In this document: positions 46,955-49,980 of the stretch, one piece after another
Numbering within the stretch: the stretch's first letter is position 1
Layout of the letters: each line of letters begins with the position of its first letter
Source: a virus
IMG/VR virus record: IMGVR_UViG_3300042731_003506
Span: 1-49,980 of that record
Reading direction: 5' to 3' (one strand)
DNA: 49,980 nt
Translations under genes and position numbers: made by a program
Notes under the pieces: generated by a model
What the model was told of the DNA's origin: nothing
Seen by the model: the letters and a program-made list of their open reading frames with translations, nothing else
Databases searched by the model: none

Positions 46955-49041
46955 TCCTCTTCCTCCTTGTATATTTCCAGCGGGCGCATAACCCGCACCA
47001 TGCTGGGGTTAATTTTCCAATGCCCGCCCATGCCCCCGGCATCCTGTCGCTGTAACACATGCAGGCTGGTCAGATCATTTAGCAGCGTGCGACACGTTTC
47101 GGGGTTCAACCTGGTAAGCTCCACCACCTCGCTGGTGGGTATGAAGTCTTTAATGCCCCCATGCAGCCATAGCCTGCGCAGTATTTCTTCCACCCGGTCC
47201 GGCACCGTATCCCGTGCCACACGCACCAGCAGCCTGTAATGATCCTCGGTTAACTTGTCCGCCTGGTGGTACATGCCCAGGCCCAGGCCCAGCTTCGCGA
47301 GCTGCACCCCTATGCGACTTCCAATTTCAGCCACGGGCTTGAACAGCATTTCCCTGGTGTACTTTTCCCGAACCACCACCGCACGGGTGGCTGCCACCCA
47401 TTGCGCCAGCCCCACCAGCTTCTTATGGAAGGGGGCGGATATTTTGGGCAGCCTGGTGGTGTCTATTTCACGGTTAAGGGCTTTAATAGCCACCTCTTGC
47501 AGTTCCGCCCGCATAATGTTTTCATTAGCTATGTTACCAATGGCCCGCGATATTACATCGGTCCCCACCGACACCCTACCTGGCAGACGTATACGGTACC
47601 GCAGGAACCGCTCACCCAGGCTGGCGTGAACGCCCGTGAACATTTCAATGGCAGGGGTAACACCCGCTACCATACCGAATGTGCTGTGGTACCTTTTAAC
47701 CAGGCCCGTTCCGAAATACTTAGTCGTCTCCCCGTCGTAGGCATCCCGCAGCACGCCCAATATCTCGTCCCGTGCCGACTGGTTCATACTTAAGATGCTG
47801 GTAAAGTCCTTAATGACAAGAACTTTACCGTCCAGCTTGGGTATAAGGCTGGGGTCGCCACCCCCAGGACCCACCGCCCCGCTCACCAGAGCGTGGGGGG
47901 TTAAGCTGGTGGTGGTCATAATATGGGGAGCTTTACTTAGCGACATCAGCATGGCACTCTTGCTGCCCCCTGGCGGTGCCACCAGGAACAGCCACAGGGG
48001 GTCGCCTGGCAGCCTATTGCCCAGCAGGGTGGCGAACAGTATGTCCAGGGGCTCGGGGTTAGGTAGATGCAGCCACCTGCGGTATGCCTTAACCACCTGA
48101 TCCCGCGGTAGCCCCGGCCCTGGTGCCATAATAGGTGCTGTCGCTGCGTCTCTCGCCCCCTGCGGGCCCTTTTCAAGCCCCTCCTGCCCCATACCCCTGG
48201 GTTCGGCCCGAAGTCCGTGATGTAAGGCTTCCAGCGCAGCTTCCGGACTACCAGCATTTAAATACAGGTCCCGAAGGTCAAACTTATTAGGCAGGCTTTC
48301 GGGCCACCACATCGCCCGTAAACTACGGGCGATTCCCTGAAGCATAGTCCAGGCTTTGGCCTCGCCCCTTATACCGCTGTCATCATGATCATACACCAGC
48401 ACCACATCGCGCCCTGTCAGCTCACCCACCCATTCCTTCTTAAACGTGCCCGCGCCCGTCACGCCCAGCACCACCGCCTTAACCTTGCAAGCCCTAAATA
48501 TTTCATCAAGGGCCATGCCATCCCACTCTCCCTCACATATATACACGGGCCAGTCGGGGTGGGCAGCCAGGTGCTCGTAGCCCACCAGCCATACCGTGGC
48601 CCCAGGGGTAGTCATTGTTTTCTTTCCTGGGTTAAATATGCGCAAGTCCATCAGAGTGTGTGGTCCCCGCACGGGTATGGTGTAGACCCCACGAGCCTGG
48701 TCCCATCCCACACCCCACCTACGCAGGGTGTCAGGTTTTAAGCCACGGTTATCGCGCAGGCGCAGCATGGGCTTGCCTTTAATCGCGGAGGCGTTTGCCC
48801 CCGCGACCAATTCAAGGAACCTGCCAAACCCCCCAGCCTCTCCGCACCGCTGACATTTCCATTGCCTGTTATCGGCGTTAATATACAGAGTGTGCAGATG
48901 TCTTTCGCTACTGCCACAGAAGAGGCAAACTCCATAAGCCTGGTCGCCGTTGGGATTGGCAGATATACCAGCGAACCGCACCCCGTGGGCTGCGAAGCCT
49001 TTGAGCTTTGGGTGGGCCTTAATTATTTCGGCGTGCGCCAT
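46930..49041 (-). CDS. primase-helicase
   Basis: This 703-residue protein has a primase zinc ribbon (C39, C42, C63, C66), a TOPRIM domain with YICEGEWDGMAL (E170) and VVLVYDHDDSG (D218, D220), and a helicase-like AAA+ part with a Walker A variant APPGGSKSA at 354-362 and a Walker B-like GKVLVIKDFTS. A winged-helix-like end (IKDFIPTSEVVELTRLNPET) follows. It would synthesise primers and unwind DNA for the neighbouring DNA polymerase A. The ATG is 22 bases inside the upstream gene; its end overlaps the ParB-methyltransferase start by 25 bases. Confidence 0.88.
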   Translation of the reverse strand: MAHAEIIKAHPKLKGFAAHGVRFAGISANPNGDQAYGVCLFCGSSERHLHTLYINADNRQWKCQRCGEAGGFGRFLELVAGANASAIKGKPMLRLRDNRGLKPDTLRRWGVGWDQARGVYTIPVRGPHTLMDLRIFNPGKKTMTTPGATVWLVGYEHLAAHPDWPVYICEGEWDGMALDEIFRACKVKAVVLGVTGAGTFKKEWVGELTGRDVVLVYDHDDSGIRGEAKAWTMLQGIARSLRAMWWPESLPNKFDLRDLYLNAGSPEAALEALHHGLRAEPRGMGQEGLEKGPQGARDAATAPIMAPGPGLPRDQVVKAYRRWLHLPNPEPLDILFATLLGNRLPGDPLWLFLVAPPGGSKSAMLMSLSKAPHIMTTTSLTPHALVSGAVGPGGGDPSLIPKLDGKVLVIKDFTSILSMNQSARDEILGVLRDAYDGETTKYFGTGLVKRYHSTFGMVAGVTPAIEMFTGVHASLGERFLRYRIRLPGRVSVGTDVISRAIGNIANENIMRAELQEVAIKALNREIDTTRLPKISAPFHKKLVGLAQWVAATRAVVVREKYTREMLFKPVAEIGSRIGVQLAKLGLGLGMYHQADKLTEDHYRLLVRVARDTVPDRVEEILRRLWLHGGIKDFIPTSEVVELTRLNPETCRTLLNDLTSLHVLQRQDAGGMGGHWKINPSMVRVMRPLEIYKEEEEWQKKAKG

Positions 49042-49210
49042 TCTGTATATCCAAGCAGGCTAACACCTGCATCAGCTCATCTCGGTTAAAATGGGCACGG
49101 GGTTCCCTGGGAGCAGGTAAACCCACCTTGTGACAGATTTTGCTAACTAGCTCGGCCTTGCCCAGCTTCTTGGGCTTGCGCCGACGCCTACGCTGCGTTG
49201 CCGGTTCCAT
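49019..49210 (-). CDS. small basic protein between polymerase and primase genes
   Basis: This 63-residue protein starts at MEPATQRRRRRKPKKLG, after a strong AAAGGAGG site. The N-terminus is very basic, then LGKAELVSKICHKVGLPAP and FNRDELMQVLACLD form helices like a small SAP- or HeH-type DNA-binding domain; that is an impression only. It overlaps the end of the polymerase gene and the start of the primase gene. Confidence 0.65.
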   Translation of the reverse strand: MEPATQRRRRRKPKKLGKAELVSKICHKVGLPAPREPRAHFNRDELMQVLACLDIQNGARRNN

Positions 49211-49980
49211 ATATATCGACCTCCTTTGTGTCCGCCCAATGGCATGTCGCCACCCTGCATTCCACGGTAAACTCAACCGTGAACAGGTCACCGAAATCGC
49301 ACATCAGCTCGGCTATGTCCCGTAACATGGCGGGTGCTTGAGGCAGCATATCCCTGGGCCATTCGATAACAATCTCGTCGTGTATGGGCAGCACAATGCC
49401 GGCAGCCCCCCCAGTCATGTCCTCCAAATACTTATCCACCTTGACCTGGGCACGTTTGAGCATACCTGCGCCCGTGCCCTGGATGAGGTAGTTTGTGGCA
49501 GCGTAGGGCATATCCCTGGGCACATACAGCCTGCGCCCGAATGCTGTTTCGATATAACCCAGTCTCCGCACCTGGTCCATTAACACGTTCGTCAGGTTGC
49601 AATACTTGGCGAACTTGCTGCGGTACTCGCGCAGCCTGGGCATACCCACAGCGGGGGGCAATTGCAGATTCAGGCAGGCGGTTTTATCGCTGCTGCCATA
49701 GGGTATGCCAAACGACATCGCGCCCTTTACATTATGGCGCAGCCCCTTCTTGCGCACGGGGTCGGGGCACAGGCTAAAGTCATCGCGGTACGCTATAACC
49801 GCTCCAGCATCGTGTATGGCTCCAGGGCCTTGCGTGTTAACTATTTCGAGCATGGCCCTGTCACCGCTGTAATGCACCAGCAGCAGGGCCTCCTGCCCTG
49901 CGTAGTCGATCAGGAACCAAACGTAGTCATATTTAGGTCCAAACAGGTGCCGGGCGGGTACTGGAAAACGGTTAGTCAGC
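49188..49980 (-). CDS. polA: family A DNA polymerase, C-terminal part (gene continues at the start of the window)
   Basis: This part holds residues 359-598 of the polymerase; the 70 bases beyond 49910 repeat the start of the window. Motif A is IDYAGQEALLL (D360, E365). Motif B is RHNVKGAMSFGIPYG, with R416, K420, F425 and Y429. The thumb-to-finger segment YAATNYLIQGTGAGMLKRA and motif C PIHDEIVIEW (H535, D536, E537) complete the active site. The spacing K-x4-F in motif B is one residue longer than the usual K-x3-F/Y. It ends inside the start of the small basic gene. Confidence 0.95.
   Translation of the reverse strand, partial: LTNRFPVPARHLFGPKYDYVWFLIDYAGQEALLLVHYSGDRAMLEIVNTQGPGAIHDAGAVIAYRDDFSLCPDPVRKKGLRHNVKGAMSFGIPYGSSDKTACLNLQLPPAVGMPRLREYRSKFAKYCNLTNVLMDQVRRLGYIETAFGRRLYVPRDMPYAATNYLIQGTGAGMLKRAQVKVDKYLEDMTGGAAGIVLPIHDEIVIEWPRDMLPQAPAMLRDIAELMCDFGDLFTVEFTVECRVATCHWADTKEVDIYGTGNAA
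49911..49980. repeat. terminal direct repeat, right copy
   Basis: These bases are identical to bases 1-70; see the left copy. Removing one copy restores one continuous DNA polymerase gene. Confidence 0.97.

Overview
The window is a complete or nearly complete genome of a tailed, siphovirus-like bacteriophage (Caudoviricetes) that infects a bacterium. The first 70 bases are repeated exactly as the last 70, and one gene, a family A DNA polymerase, runs without a frame break across the join. The molecule is therefore circular, circularly permuted or terminally redundant, with about 49,910 unique bases. Every gene I can support is on the minus strand, densely packed with many 4 to 30 base overlaps and good AAGGAGG-type ribosome binding sites. 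I see no integrase, repressor, tRNA, CRISPR array or insertion sequence. The host cannot be named from the sequence; a VanY-like endolysin with a peptidoglycan-binding domain says only that it has a peptidoglycan wall.

In transcription order (right to left), 35.8 to 18.2 kb is the packaging, head and tail module: small-terminase-like zinc-finger/helical protein, GpA-type large terminase, portal fused to a MuF domain, prohead protease with scaffold-like C-terminus, HK97-type major capsid protein with an N-terminal zinc ribbon, two paralogous beta-rich virion proteins, zinc-ribbon protein, connector, gp10-like neck protein, tail terminator, a 41-residue membrane protein, major tail protein, a tail-assembly chaperone pair joined by a predicted -1 frameshift, and the tape measure. 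The tail tip and fibre-like genes (18.2 to 13.9 kb) and a lysis cassette (13.9 to 11.7 kb: membrane/coiled-coil protein, endolysin, two-TM holin candidate, TM-coiled-coil protein) follow.

After an AT-rich non-coding gap at 11.2 to 11.7 kb comes the DNA metabolism module (11.2 to 0 kb, continuing at 49.9 to 46.9 kb): a Spo11/topoisomerase VI-A-like protein, zinc-finger lysine-rich protein, SNF2 helicase, RuvC-like resolvase, family-4-like uracil-DNA glycosylase, Cas4/RecB-like nuclease, Sak4-like ATPase, DUF669-like protein, DNA polymerase A and a primase-helicase.

From 46.9 to 36 kb is an accessory region. Its most striking part is a DNA methyltransferase whose two halves (ParB domain plus AdoMet-binding motif; catalytic CPPY motif) are separate genes flanking a B12-type radical SAM enzyme and a PLP-dependent enzyme, a candidate DNA-modification or metabolic cassette. 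It also holds a possible sliding clamp, a deoxyribosyltransferase-like protein, a PD-(D/E)XK-like protein and many small zinc-binding proteins. Two non-coding regions (11540-11673 and 40374-40514) share one palindromic element, and 38570-38927 holds 10-bp-spaced AT repeats around a palindrome, an origin or operator candidate.
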